Notes under the pieces: model-generated
The model's input: only the letters and a program-made list of their open reading frames with translations
Database searches by the model: none
What the model was told of the DNA's origin: nothing
Origin: Palleronia rufa
Lineage (GTDB): Bacteria > Pseudomonadota > Alphaproteobacteria > Rhodobacterales > Rhodobacteraceae
NCBI RefSeq assembly: GCF_000743715.1
Contig: NZ_JQEY01000001.1
Span: 639,665-703,664, forward strand
Direction: 5' to 3'
DNA: 64,000 bases
Shown here: one piece after another, positions 27,766 to 36,790 of the stretch
How positions within the stretch are numbered: position 1 is the first letter of the stretch
How the letters are laid out: each line of letters opens with the position of its first letter
Program-made: the position numbers and the translations under genes

Positions 27766-27900
27766 ATGGTCAGATTGCTGAAATTCCTGCTGTTCGTGCT
27801 GGTGATCGGCTTTGTCGGACTGGTCGGCTACGCCTATCTGGGCAACATGGCGCCCCAGCGGACCGAACGCATCGAACCCGTGACCCTGGATGCGCAGTAG
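27766..27900 (+). CDS. Small single-pass membrane protein (44 residues)
   Basis: The frame from ATG 27766 encodes a basic start (MVRLLK), one hydrophobic helix (FLLFVLVIGFVGLVGYAYLG) and a short polar tail (NMAPQRTERIEPVTLDAQ). It is divergent from aroK. The stop overlaps the start of the next gene, which supports expression. Small proteins of this shape next to aroK are familiar in Rhodobacterales, but the function is not known to me. Confidence 0.6.
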   Translation: MVRLLKFLLFVLVIGFVGLVGYAYLGNMAPQRTERIEPVTLDAQ

Positions 27901-29413
27901 CCGCGCGGCCCTGGGGGCCGTCCTGGCGCTTTGCGCGGGGGCCGACGCCAGCGCGCAGGGCGAACCGCTGTCGGCCATCGACTGGCTGTCGGACACCGTC
28001 GTGACACCCGTGGCGATGCCGGCATCCGCCGCCGAGGGCGCGGAGGCACCGGTGGCCCGATCCGCGCGCCCGGAGGTCGTCGTCATCCGACCGCTGGACC
28101 GGCCCGCGCCGGACCTGGTCGGACTGTCTGCGGCCGCGGCGCGCGGGCTCCGGGGGGACCTCTGGTCGGCCTCCATCGCGGACACCGTCGCGCGACAGGT
28201 GGCAGAGCTTCCGACGCCGCGGATGCCGGTGTCCCAGGACCTGCTGCAGGCGATGCTGACCGTAGAGGCCAAGCCGCCCCGCGACAGCGCCGACGGCGTG
28301 GGATTCTTCCTGACCCGGCTCGACGCGCTTCTGGCGCTGGGGGCCTTCGACGCGGCGCGCGCGATGATGGAGCGGGCCGGCCACGAGGATCCGCAGATCT
28401 TCCGCCGCTGGTTCGACATGACCCTGCTCACCGGGCGCGAAAACGCCGCCTGCGAGCGGATGCGCGCCCTGCCGGAGATCACCCCAACCTATCCCGCGCG
28501 GGTCTTCTGCCTGGCGCGGTCGGGCGAATGGCCGGTGGCGGTCGTCACGCTTGAGACCGGGCGCGCCCTTGGCGTCATCACCGCCGCGGAGACGGAGCGC
28601 CTGACCCGGTTTCTCGACGATCAGGCCGGCGGCACGGCGCTGCTGCCGCCGGTTCCGCCCACGCCGCTCGATTTCATGATCTACGAAGCCATCGGTGAGC
28701 CGATGGGCACCCAGGACCTGCCGCTGGCCTTCGCCCATGCCGATCTGCGCGGAAACACCGGCTGGAAGCCCCGGATAGAGGCAGCCGAGCGCTTGGCGCG
28801 CGCCGGTGCGATTTCGCCGGGGCGGCTCTGGCAGATCTACGCAGAGCGTGAGCCTGCCGCGTCAGGCGGGCTGTGGGACCGGGTGGAGGCCGCGCAGAGG
28901 TTCGACGCGGCCCTTGCGGATGAGGACCTGGAAGCGGTCTCGCGCATCCTGCCCGCCGTCTGGGACGCGATGCGCGATGTCGCGCTGGGCGGGGTCTTTG
29001 CGGCGCGGTACGGTGCGATCCTGGCCCCGATGGCGCTGACGGGCCAGGCGAAATCCGCGGCGCAGGCGGCGGCGATCCTGGCCGGCGCGACGGACAGCCT
29101 GGCCGACCCCCTGCCAGACGGGCCGCTGGCGGCCATCGTCGCGGGCGGGGCGCCCGATCCCGACGATCCGGACCCGGTGCTGGCCGCCATCACCGCCGGC
29201 CTTACCGCGAAGGAGGTTCCCGATACCGTCGCAGCCATGCTCGGGGACGGCCGCACGGCCGAGGCGCTGATCTTCGCCATCGAGCTTCTGGAACAGGGCG
29301 CCGCGGGGAATCTCGATGCCGCCTCCGACGCGCTGGCGATCCTGAGGCGCGCCGGGCAGGCGGACCGGGCCCGCCGCGCGGCGCTCGAACTGCTTCTGCT
29401 GGCCCCGGCATGA
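27890..29413 (+). CDS. Secreted, alanine-rich conserved hypothetical protein
   Basis: A 507-residue protein starting with a signal peptide (MRSSRAALGAVLALCAGADA followed by SAQ), so it is probably periplasmic. The rest is helical with repeated pairs such as FFLTRLDALLALGAFDAARA, resembling tetratricopeptide-like solenoids. There is no catalytic motif. It is coupled to the small membrane protein upstream and to xerD downstream by overlaps, an order I associate with Rhodobacterales. Function unknown. Confidence 0.6.
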   Translation: MRSSRAALGAVLALCAGADASAQGEPLSAIDWLSDTVVTPVAMPASAAEGAEAPVARSARPEVVVIRPLDRPAPDLVGLSAAAARGLRGDLWSASIADTVARQVAELPTPRMPVSQDLLQAMLTVEAKPPRDSADGVGFFLTRLDALLALGAFDAARAMMERAGHEDPQIFRRWFDMTLLTGRENAACERMRALPEITPTYPARVFCLARSGEWPVAVVTLETGRALGVITAAETERLTRFLDDQAGGTALLPPVPPTPLDFMIYEAIGEPMGTQDLPLAFAHADLRGNTGWKPRIEAAERLARAGAISPGRLWQIYAEREPAASGGLWDRVEAAQRFDAALADEDLEAVSRILPAVWDAMRDVALGGVFAARYGAILAPMALTGQAKSAAQAAAILAGATDSLADPLPDGPLAAIVAGGAPDPDDPDPVLAAITAGLTAKEVPDTVAAMLGDGRTAEALIFAIELLEQGAAGNLDAASDALAILRRAGQADRARRAALELLLLAPA

Positions 29414-30324
29414 GCCTGTCGCGCCGGATCTCCACGTTTCTGGACGCGAAATCCGCCGAGACCGGCGCGGCGGCCAATACCCAGCTGGCCTATGCGCGCG
29501 ACCTTGCGGATTTTTCCGCCTGGCTCGACGCGCGCGGCACCGGTTTCGACGCCATCGACCGCGGCGCGATCGAGGCGTACATCATCTCATGCGAGGCCGC
29601 GGGGCTGGCCGTCTCGACCCGCGCGCGCAGGCTCTCGGCGATCAGGGGGCTGTTCCGCTTCGCCTATGAGGAGGGCTGGCGCACCGACAACCCGTCGATC
29701 CGCATCAAGGGTCCCGGCCGCGCCCGCCGCCTGCCCAAAACGCTGTCGGTCGAGGCTGTCGACCGGCTGCTGGAGGCCGCGCGCCGCGTCGGGCGCGCCG
29801 ATGCCGACCGGCTGCGCAACGTCTGTCTGATGGAACTGCTCTACGCCACGGGGATGCGGGTGACGGAACTGGTGTCCCTGCCCGTCGCCGCCACGCGGGG
29901 CGACCCGCGGATGCTGCTGATCCGCGGCAAGGGCGGGCGCGAACGCATGGTCCCGCTCACCGGCGGCGCGCGGGCCGCGCTGTCCGCCTGGCTGTCCCTC
30001 CGCGACGCGGGCGACGATCCGAAGGCGCCGTCGCGGTTCCTTTTCCCGTCGCGGGGCAAGGCGGGCCACCTCACCCGGCACCGGTTCTTCCAGCTCATCA
30101 GAGAGATCGCGCTGGAGGCCGGGCTGGACCCCGCCGGCGTCACGCCCCACACCCTGCGCCACGCCTTCGCCACCCATCTGCTGGCCGGGGGCGCGGATCT
30201 CATGGCGATCCAGGCGCTGCTGGGCCACGCGGACGTCGCCACGACCCAGATCTACACCCATGTCCTGGACGCGCGGCTGAAGGAACTGGTGCTCGACCAT
30301 CACCCGCTATCGACACGCGGCTGA
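29410..30324 (+). CDS. xerD: Tyrosine recombinase XerD-like
   Basis: A 304-residue site-specific recombinase. The N-terminal SAM-like domain includes STFLDAKSAETGAAANTQLA. In the catalytic domain the first Arg is in LLYATGMRVTELVSLP, the Lys in IRGKGGRERMVPL, HTLRHAFATHLLAGGADLMA holds H-x-x-R, LLGHADVATTQIYTHV ends with the nucleophilic Tyr. With XerC it resolves chromosome dimers at dif. The ATG at 29410 overlaps the previous stop. Confidence 0.88.
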   Translation: MSLSRRISTFLDAKSAETGAAANTQLAYARDLADFSAWLDARGTGFDAIDRGAIEAYIISCEAAGLAVSTRARRLSAIRGLFRFAYEEGWRTDNPSIRIKGPGRARRLPKTLSVEAVDRLLEAARRVGRADADRLRNVCLMELLYATGMRVTELVSLPVAATRGDPRMLLIRGKGGRERMVPLTGGARAALSAWLSLRDAGDDPKAPSRFLFPSRGKAGHLTRHRFFQLIREIALEAGLDPAGVTPHTLRHAFATHLLAGGADLMAIQALLGHADVATTQIYTHVLDARLKELVLDHHPLSTRG

Positions 30325-30390
30325 TGCGCCTGCCTTGTGCCGCGCGGCCCGCAACCCCATAACTGACCAAACCTCGGACATGCCGGAGCA

Positions 30391-31689
30391 ATGGAACCCA
30401 CCTCATCCTTCCTCGACGCCGCCTTCTGGACAACGGTCGGCGCGATCGTCCTGCTGCTTGTCTGCTCCGCCTTCTTTTCCGGCTCCGAGACCGCGCTGAC
30501 CGCCGCCTCTCGCGGGAAGTTGCGCTCGCTCTCCGACAAGGGGTCCAAGGGCGCCGAACGCGCCCTGCGGATCACGGAGGACAACGAGCGGCTGATCGGC
30601 TCCGTCCTGCTGGGCAACAACCTGGTCAACATCCTGGCGACCTCTCTTGCCACCGCGCTCTTCACGCGGCTCTTCGGCGAATCCGGCGTGGCCATGGCGA
30701 CACTGATCATGACGCTGCTGGTGCTGATCTTCGCCGAGGTGCTGCCGAAGACCTACGCCATCACCAACGCCGAGACCGCGGCGGCCGGGGTCTCCGCCCC
30801 GATCGCGGTGGTGGTCAAGGTGTTTTCGCCCGTCGTCAGCGCGGTCCGCGCATTGGTGCGGGCGATCCTGCGCCTCTTCGGCGTCCAGACCGACCCCGAC
30901 AGCCAGATCCTGGCGATCCGGGAAGAGATCGAGGGCGCGCTGAACCTGGGCCACTCCGAAGGTGTCGTCGAAAAGGAGGACCGCGACCGGATCCTGGGCG
31001 CGCTGGATCTGGCCGAACGGACGGTCGAGGAGATCATGCTCCACCGCTCGAAGATCGAGATGCTGGACGCGGACGATCCGCCGGCCGAGCTGCTCCGGCA
31101 ATGCCTTGAAAGCCCGCACACCCGCCTGCCCGTCTACCGCGACAAGCATGAGAACATCATCGGCGTGATCCATGCCAAGGACCTGTTGCGCGCCATGCAC
31201 GCCCGCCTTGGAACGGAGGGCGGCGCGCTGGCGGCCTTCGACATTTCCGAAGTCGCCATGCCGCCCTATTTCGTGCCCGAGGTGACGACGCTGGACGACC
31301 AGATGCGGCAGTTCCTGCGTCGGCACACGCATTTCGCGCTGGTGGTGGACGAATACGGCGCATTGCAGGGACTCATCACGCTTGAGGACATCCTGGAAGA
31401 GATCGTGGGCGAGATCACCGACGAGTTCGACCTGGACGCGGAGGCCCCCTATCGCCGCACGGACGGCGGCGATTGGATCGTGGACGGCGGCATGACCATC
31501 CGCGACCTGAACCGCGCCGCCGACTGGTCCCTGCCCGACGACGAGGCCAACACCGTCGCGGGTCTGGTGATCCACGAGGCGCAGACGATCCCGACCCAGG
31601 GACAGGTGTTCTCGTTCCACGGCTTCCGGTTCGAGGTCATGCAGCGCACCGACAACAGGATCACCCGCCTGCGCATCCGGCCGCTGTGA
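30391..31689 (+). CDS. CNNM/CorC-family membrane protein with CBS pair
   Basis: A 432-residue protein. The N-terminal CNNM domain has helices near residues 12-32, 68-90 and 95-115 and the motif FFSGSETALTAASRGKLRSL. The CBS pair follows (EIMLHRSKIEMLDADDPPAE and HFALVVDEYGALQGLITLED), then a CorC/HlyC C-terminal domain (GGDWIVDGGMTIRDLNRAAD). Members are linked to Mg2+ and Co2+ efflux; annotation as hemolysin is historical. The next gene starts inside its stop (GTGA). Confidence 0.85.
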   Translation: MEPTSSFLDAAFWTTVGAIVLLLVCSAFFSGSETALTAASRGKLRSLSDKGSKGAERALRITEDNERLIGSVLLGNNLVNILATSLATALFTRLFGESGVAMATLIMTLLVLIFAEVLPKTYAITNAETAAAGVSAPIAVVVKVFSPVVSAVRALVRAILRLFGVQTDPDSQILAIREEIEGALNLGHSEGVVEKEDRDRILGALDLAERTVEEIMLHRSKIEMLDADDPPAELLRQCLESPHTRLPVYRDKHENIIGVIHAKDLLRAMHARLGTEGGALAAFDISEVAMPPYFVPEVTTLDDQMRQFLRRHTHFALVVDEYGALQGLITLEDILEEIVGEITDEFDLDAEAPYRRTDGGDWIVDGGMTIRDLNRAADWSLPDDEANTVAGLVIHEAQTIPTQGQVFSFHGFRFEVMQRTDNRITRLRIRPL

Positions 31690-32453
31690 GCTTCCCTTAT
31701 CTCGACGCCCCGCGCCCCCGCGCCTTTGCCCATCGCGGCTGCGCGGAGGGCTGCGCAGAGAACAGTTTCGAGGCCGTCGCACGTGCCGTCGACATGGGGT
31801 TCGGGTATGTCGAGACCGACGTGCAGGCGACCCGCGACGGCGTGGCCGTGCTCTTTCATGACGACACCACCGACCGGCTTATGGGCGCGCCCGGCCGCAT
31901 CGCCGACCGGGACTGGGCGGACTTGGCGCGAACGGGTCTGGCCGGCGGCGGAGGGCTGGCGCGGCTCGATACGGTGCTGGACGCCTTTCCGGGCCTGCGG
32001 CTCAACATCGACGCCAAGACCGACGACGTTGTGGGTCCCATGGCCCGCGCCATCGCGGATGCGCACGCCACCGACCGGGTCTGCGCCGCCGCCTTCGACA
32101 TCCGTCGCACACGCGCGCTGCGCGAGCGTCTGGGACCGCGGCTCTGCTGGTCTCCCGCCATGGGCGGGGTGGCGGCGCTGTGGGCCTGGGGGTGGGGCGT
32201 TGCCGTACCCGGTGAGACGGCGCCCTGCTACCAGGTGCCGCTGCGCTGGAATGGCATCCCGCTCGTCACCCGGCGCGTCGTCGCCGCCGCCCATGCGCGC
32301 GGGGCGGAGATCCATGTCTGGACGGTGGACGATCCGGCGGAGATGACCCGCCTGCTGGACCTCGGCGTGGACGGTCTGATGACCGACCGGCCGCGGGTGC
32401 TGATCGACGCGCTGTCCCGGCGCGGCGCCTGGCATCGGCAGCCGCAGGGCTGA
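31686..32453 (+). CDS. ugpQ: Glycerophosphodiester phosphodiesterase
   Basis: A 255-residue TIM-barrel enzyme that splits glycerophosphodiesters to glycerol 3-phosphate and an alcohol. The catalytic residues are in AFAHRGCAEGCAENSFEAVA (His-Arg, Glu-Asn), YVETDVQATRDGVAVLFHDD (metal-binding Glu-x-Asp and His) and LNIDAKTDD (Asp-x-Lys, where Glu-x-Lys is usual). No signal peptide is seen, so it is cytosolic. Start is GTG 31686, overlapping the previous stop. The gene symbol is by family resemblance only. Confidence 0.82.
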   Translation: MSFPYLDAPRPRAFAHRGCAEGCAENSFEAVARAVDMGFGYVETDVQATRDGVAVLFHDDTTDRLMGAPGRIADRDWADLARTGLAGGGGLARLDTVLDAFPGLRLNIDAKTDDVVGPMARAIADAHATDRVCAAAFDIRRTRALRERLGPRLCWSPAMGGVAALWAWGWGVAVPGETAPCYQVPLRWNGIPLVTRRVVAAAHARGAEIHVWTVDDPAEMTRLLDLGVDGLMTDRPRVLIDALSRRGAWHRQPQG

Positions 32454-32590
32454 TGCCTTGGCGCGCCGCCCGTCGCGGCATCCTGTCCCGCGCGGCATGC
32501 GCCTCGGACCCCGCGTTGCCGCCGATCAGGTCGGGCGGCTCAGGGCGGTCGGCGCAGGCTACCCGGCCCGGACATTCCGGCGCCCCCGAC

Positions 32591-34060
32591 CTAGATCGCG
32601 TATATGTCGCCGAATTTGGCCTCGAGGTAGTCCAGCAACGGCGCTTCGGAGGGCGCCTGTCCGCAGGCGCGGGCGATGAGGTCGCGGGGCGGGTAGAGCC
32701 CGCCGTGGACCTGGACCCGTCCGGCCAGCCAATCCGTGGCCGGGGACGGATCACCCGCGGCCAGGGCCGCGTCCAGGTCCGGCAGATCGTCGCGCAGTGC
32801 CGTCGCCAGGCAGCCCGCATAGACATTGCCCAGCGTGTAGGTCGGGAAGTAGCCGAACAGCCCCACGGACCAGTGCACGTCCTGAAGGCAGCCCAGAGCG
32901 GCGCGGGGCGGGCGATAGCCGAAATCGGCCTCGAACCGCGCGTCCCAGGCCTCTGACAGATCGGCGGCCTCCAGCCGTCCGGCGATCATCTCGCGCTCCA
33001 GATCGAAGCGCAAAAGGACATGAAGGTTGTACTGAACCTCATCCGCCTCGGTGCGAATGTAGCCCCGGTGCAGGCGGTTCACGGTTCCGTAGAAGGCCTC
33101 CGGATCCATGCCAAGCGCGCCGAAGCTCTGTTCCATCCGCCCGTGCAGCCAGCCGGTGAAGGCGCGGCTCCGGCCCAGCTGGTTCTCATAGATCCGCGAT
33201 TGGCTTTCGTGAACCCCCATGGAGACGCCGCGCCCGAGGGGGGTGAAAAGATACGCCGCGTCTATGGTCTGCTCGTAGCAGGCATGGCCGACCTCATGGA
33301 TGGTGGAATAGATGCAGTTGAACGGATCGGCGGGGTCGGTCCGGGTGGTGATCCGCACGTCGGTGCCCGACCCCGAACTGAACGGATGCACCGCCCGGTC
33401 GATCCGGCCCCGCGCGGTGTCATAGCCGAAGGTGCGCGCGATCCCGGCACTCAGGCCCATCTGGGTGTCCGGATCGAAGGTGCCCGACAACGCCGACGGC
33501 TGGCGCGCGGCCCCCAGCGCGCGGTCGCGCAGCGCGATGAGCCGCGGGCGGAGCGCGCCGAACATGTCTTCCAGCATCGCCGCCGTGGCGCCGGGCTCAT
33601 AGTCGTCCAGAAGCGCGTCATAGGGATCGCCGCCATCGGCCAGTGCTGCGGCCTCCTCGCGCTTGAGCGCGACGACCCGGGCCAGGACCGGTGCGAAGGC
33701 CGGAAAATCGTCCGCCGCCCGCGCCTCGGCCCACTGGCCCTGCGCCATGGAGGTGACGCGCGCCAGTTCCGACGCGAGCCGCGCGGGCACCCGCGCCGTC
33801 CGCTCGAAACTGCGGCGGATGTGGCGCAGATTGGCCTCGGCCGCGGGATCGTCGGCCGCGGCGCGCTCCAGCCAGTCGCCGAGGCGCGGGTCGGTCCGGC
33901 GGGCGTGGAGCAGCCCCTCCATCACGCCCATCTCCTCGGCCCTCTGGGCGGCGGCCCCGCGCGGCATCACCGTCTCCTGGTCCCAGCCCAGGCGCATGGC
34001 GACGTGGGACAGCGCCTCGGTCTCACGCTGGTGGGCCATCAGATCGGCATAGGCGCTCAT
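32591..34060 (-). CDS. Metallocarboxypeptidase, M32 (Taq) family
   Basis: A 489-residue helical peptidase. The zinc site HEVGH (with YSTIHEVGHACYEQ) and the downstream Glu in SMGVHESQSRIYENQLGRSR give the HEXXH...E ligands. Family motifs such as DPFNCIYSTIHE, TPLGRGVSMGVHESQS and IRTEADEVQYNLHVLLRFDL are present. It trims C-terminal residues from peptides in the cytoplasm. Its ATG at 34060 overlaps the ctaA stop as ATGA. Confidence 0.9.
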   Translation of the reverse strand: MSAYADLMAHQRETEALSHVAMRLGWDQETVMPRGAAAQRAEEMGVMEGLLHARRTDPRLGDWLERAAADDPAAEANLRHIRRSFERTARVPARLASELARVTSMAQGQWAEARAADDFPAFAPVLARVVALKREEAAALADGGDPYDALLDDYEPGATAAMLEDMFGALRPRLIALRDRALGAARQPSALSGTFDPDTQMGLSAGIARTFGYDTARGRIDRAVHPFSSGSGTDVRITTRTDPADPFNCIYSTIHEVGHACYEQTIDAAYLFTPLGRGVSMGVHESQSRIYENQLGRSRAFTGWLHGRMEQSFGALGMDPEAFYGTVNRLHRGYIRTEADEVQYNLHVLLRFDLEREMIAGRLEAADLSEAWDARFEADFGYRPPRAALGCLQDVHWSVGLFGYFPTYTLGNVYAGCLATALRDDLPDLDAALAAGDPSPATDWLAGRVQVHGGLYPPRDLIARACGQAPSEAPLLDYLEAKFGDIYAI

Positions 34061-35202
34061 GCCGGATCCCTCAGGGACTGGCTGCGCGGATAGGCCGTCT
34101 GATGGCGGGCGCGCAGGATCAGCACCCAGAGCGCGACGGCGCCAAGCTGGTGCAGGATCGCCAGACCCCAGGGCGCCGAATACATCACGGTCACGATCCC
34201 CAGCACGATCTGCAGCACCATCATGGCGATCACGCCGTGCCATGCGCCCCGCGTCGCGCGGAAGGAGGACCGGCGCGCGCGCAACAACACCACGAGCCCG
34301 GCGGCGAAGAGCAGGTAGCCCCAGGACCGGTGGATGAACTGCACCAGCCCGTCGTTCTCGAAGAAGTTGCGCCAGAGGGGCTGGATCTGGAACGGATCGG
34401 GCGGCAGGAAACCCCCGGCCATCAGCGGCCAGTCGGTATAGTTGCGGCCCGCGTCGATGCCGGCGACCAGCGCGCCCAGCAGGATCTGCACGAACGCCAG
34501 CGCCAGGATCACGCTGCCCGCACGCATCAGCGCAGGCTCCCGGCCCCGTCGGGCCTGCATCAGCTGCGCGTCGCTGCGCGACAGGGACAGGGCGAACCAG
34601 GCGATCAGGCCCAGGATGACGAAGGCCAGGCCCAGATGCGTGGCCAGCCGGTAGGAGGCCACGTCCACGGCCCTGCCGCTGAGGCCGGAGGACACCATCC
34701 ACCAGCCGATCGCGCCCTGCAACCCGCCGAGCGCGCCCAGCGCCAGCAGCCGGCCGGTCCAGCCCGGCGGGATCCTGCGTGCGGCCAGGAACCCCACGAA
34801 CCCCAGCGCCCAGACCAGACCGACGATCCGGCCCAGTTGCCGGTGGCCCCATTCCCACCAGTAGATCGACTTGAACTCCGACAGGGTCATGTCGGCGTTC
34901 TGCAACTGAAATTCTGGGATTTCCCGGTATTTGGCGAACTCGGTCTCCCAGGCGGATTGCGACAGGGGCGGCAGGGCGCCGGTCACGGGACGCCATTCGG
35001 TGATCGCCAGTCCGGAATCCGTCAGCCGGGTCAGCCCGCCCACCGCGATCATCGCCACCACCAGGACGAAAAGCACCAGAAGCCAGGCGCGCACCGCCCG
35101 GCGCGCGCCGCGGGGAAGCGCGTCGATCATGCCGCCCTTCGGGGCCGGGTCCCGGGGGCGCTGGGTGCCCACCTCTTCGAAGATCGCGCGCTTCTGAGCC
35201 AT
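34057..35202 (-). CDS. ctaA: Heme A synthase (COX15/CtaA)
   Basis: A 381-residue, eight-helix membrane enzyme that oxidises heme O to heme A for cytochrome aa3. The four heme-coordinating or catalytic His are in WWEWGHRQLGRIVGLVWALG, YRLATHLGLAFVILGL, LVQFIHRSWGYLLFAAGL and LAILHQLGAVALWVLI. The conserved motif GGLTRLTDSGLAITEWRPVT follows the first helix. There is no Cys pair in the periplasmic loops, as in the alphaproteobacterial class. I chose ATG 35202 because the longer frame upstream lies in trmJ antisense. Confidence 0.93.
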   Translation of the reverse strand: MAQKRAIFEEVGTQRPRDPAPKGGMIDALPRGARRAVRAWLLVLFVLVVAMIAVGGLTRLTDSGLAITEWRPVTGALPPLSQSAWETEFAKYREIPEFQLQNADMTLSEFKSIYWWEWGHRQLGRIVGLVWALGFVGFLAARRIPPGWTGRLLALGALGGLQGAIGWWMVSSGLSGRAVDVASYRLATHLGLAFVILGLIAWFALSLSRSDAQLMQARRGREPALMRAGSVILALAFVQILLGALVAGIDAGRNYTDWPLMAGGFLPPDPFQIQPLWRNFFENDGLVQFIHRSWGYLLFAAGLVVLLRARRSSFRATRGAWHGVIAMMVLQIVLGIVTVMYSAPWGLAILHQLGAVALWVLILRARHQTAYPRSQSLRDPA

Positions 35203-35263
35203 GGGGCCTCCGACCTCACCCGTGTCGCGCGGCAAGCTATGCCCGCTGCGCCGGGCGCACAAG

Positions 35264-35983
35264 TCAACCCGGCCGGCGGCGGACCAGTTGCCGCAGCGCG
35301 CCGTGCAGAAGCTGCACGTCGGGACCCGACAGCGGCATCCGCGACCAGAGGTTGCGAAAGCTGCGGCGCATATGCGCGGCCTTCTCCGGCGGAAAGAAGT
35401 ACCCGGCCTCATCCAGCCGGTCCTCCCAATGGGTGGCGAAGCGGTCGACATCGGCGGCGGTGGCCATATCCGTTGACGGCGCCTGGGCATGCTCGACCGC
35501 CCCGCGCCGCCATTCATAGCCCAAGAGCAGCACGCATTGCGCCAGGTTCAGCGACGGGAACAAGGGGTTCACCGGCACCGTGACGACCGCATTGGCGCGG
35601 GCCACGTCGTCGTTTTCCAGCCCCGCGCGCTCTGGCCCGAACAGGATGCCGACACGCCGTCCCTGACCGATCATCTCACGCGCCGCCTGCATGGCGGCCT
35701 CCGGCTCGAACACGGGCTTCGGCATGTCGCGTCGCCGGGCCGTGGTGGCAAAGACGAAATCGCAGGTATCGGCGGCCTCGGCGAGCGTTCCGGCCACGCG
35801 CGCGCCCTCCAGGACCGGCTTCGCGCCAGAGGCCATGGCCGCGGCCCTGGGGTTCGGCCAGCCGTCGCGGGGCGCGACCAGCCGCAGGTCGGTCAGGCCG
35901 AAATTCAGCATCGCGCGGGCCGCGGCGCCGATGTTCTCGCCCATCTGCGGGCGGATCAGGATGATGGCGGGTGTGTCGGACAT
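35264..35983 (-). CDS. trmJ: tRNA (cytidine/uridine-2'-O-)-methyltransferase TrmJ-like
   Basis: A 239-residue SPOUT enzyme. The N-terminal strand AIILIRPQMGENIGAAARAM holds the N-G-A-x-R RNA-binding motif, and the SAM knot is made by RVGILFGPERAGLENDDVAR and VTVPVNPLFPSLNLAQCVLL. It likely methylates the ribose at tRNA position 32. A C-terminal helical tail (about 60 residues) suggests dimerisation, as in TrmJ. I chose the ATG at 35983 (MSDTPAIIL) as family members start there. Confidence 0.83.
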   Translation of the reverse strand: MSDTPAIILIRPQMGENIGAAARAMLNFGLTDLRLVAPRDGWPNPRAAAMASGAKPVLEGARVAGTLAEAADTCDFVFATTARRRDMPKPVFEPEAAMQAAREMIGQGRRVGILFGPERAGLENDDVARANAVVTVPVNPLFPSLNLAQCVLLLGYEWRRGAVEHAQAPSTDMATAADVDRFATHWEDRLDEAGYFFPPEKAAHMRRSFRNLWSRMPLSGPDVQLLHGALRQLVRRRPG

Positions 35984-36076
35984 GGGCTGCGTGTTAGCCG
36001 CGCTCGCGCGGACCGGCAACCATGGTCAAGCGCGCGGCGCAGGGCTAAGACGCGCACACCTGCCAAGGAGACCGCC

Positions 36077-36694
36077 ATGGCCGAAGACCTGCCGCAACTC
36101 TACCTGATCTCGCCGCCGCAGGTCGATCAGGCGTTCGTCGAACGCCTCGGCCCGTTGCTCGACGTCCATCCGGTCGCCTGCCTGCGGCTGGCCCTTGCCA
36201 CCCGGGACGAGGACCGTCTGCTGCGCGCCTGCGACGGGCTGCGCGCGGTGACAGAGCCGCGCGACGTGGCGCTGGTGATCGCCGACCACTGGAAGCTGGC
36301 CCAACGCGCCGGGCTCGACGGCGTGCACCTTGGCGACGGATCGCGGCAGGTGAAGAGGGCGCGCGCGGATCTGGGCGCCGACGCCATCGTCGGGGCCTAT
36401 TGCGGCGCCTCGCGCCACGACGGGATGACATCCGCGGAGATGGGCGCCGATTACGTGGCCTTCGGCCCCGTGGGCGGCCCGGACCTGGGGGACGAGATGG
36501 CACAGGACGACCTGTTTCAGTGGTGGTCAGAGGTGATCGAGATCCCGGTCGTGGCGGAAGGCGGTCTGGACGCGGCGGCTCTGGCGCGCCTTGCCACCAC
36601 CGCCGATTTCGTCGCTTTGGGGGAGGAGGTCTGGTCCGCGCCGGACCCCTCCGCGCGGCTGGGCACGTTGCTGGCGGCGCTTTCGGGGGGCTGA
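36077..36694 (+). CDS. Thiamine-phosphate synthase-like protein
   Basis: A 205-residue TIM-barrel protein. It has LYLISPPQVD, DVALVIADHWKLAQRAGLDG and VHLGDGSRQVKRARADLGAD, then ADYVAFGPVGGPDLGDE and IPVVAEGGLD, the ThiE/TenI layout. AAGGAG lies six bases before the ATG. In true ThiE the loop after FGP reads tptKt; here VGGPDLGD lacks the Thr-Lys pair that holds pyrophosphate, so activity may differ (a TenI-like role is possible). Confidence 0.7.
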   Translation: MAEDLPQLYLISPPQVDQAFVERLGPLLDVHPVACLRLALATRDEDRLLRACDGLRAVTEPRDVALVIADHWKLAQRAGLDGVHLGDGSRQVKRARADLGADAIVGAYCGASRHDGMTSAEMGADYVAFGPVGGPDLGDEMAQDDLFQWWSEVIEIPVVAEGGLDAAALARLATTADFVALGEEVWSAPDPSARLGTLLAALSGG

Positions 36695-36718
36695 GCCGCG
36701 CGCGGCGCCCAGAATTTA

Positions 36719-36737
36719 CCGTTTGATAAAAAAACGG
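36719..36737 (+). promoter_or_regulatory. AT-rich dyad upstream of preT
   Basis: CCGTTTGATAAAAAAACGG has arms CCGTTT and AAACGG and a 7-bp spacer, in an AT-rich patch 54 bp before the preT start. It differs from the RutR box downstream at 46882, so a separate regulator may control preT and preA. Pattern only. Confidence 0.4.
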
Positions 36738-36790
36738 ACCGTGCCATGCTGATCCGGGACTAGGGACCGGATCAACCAAAGGACCAGAGC

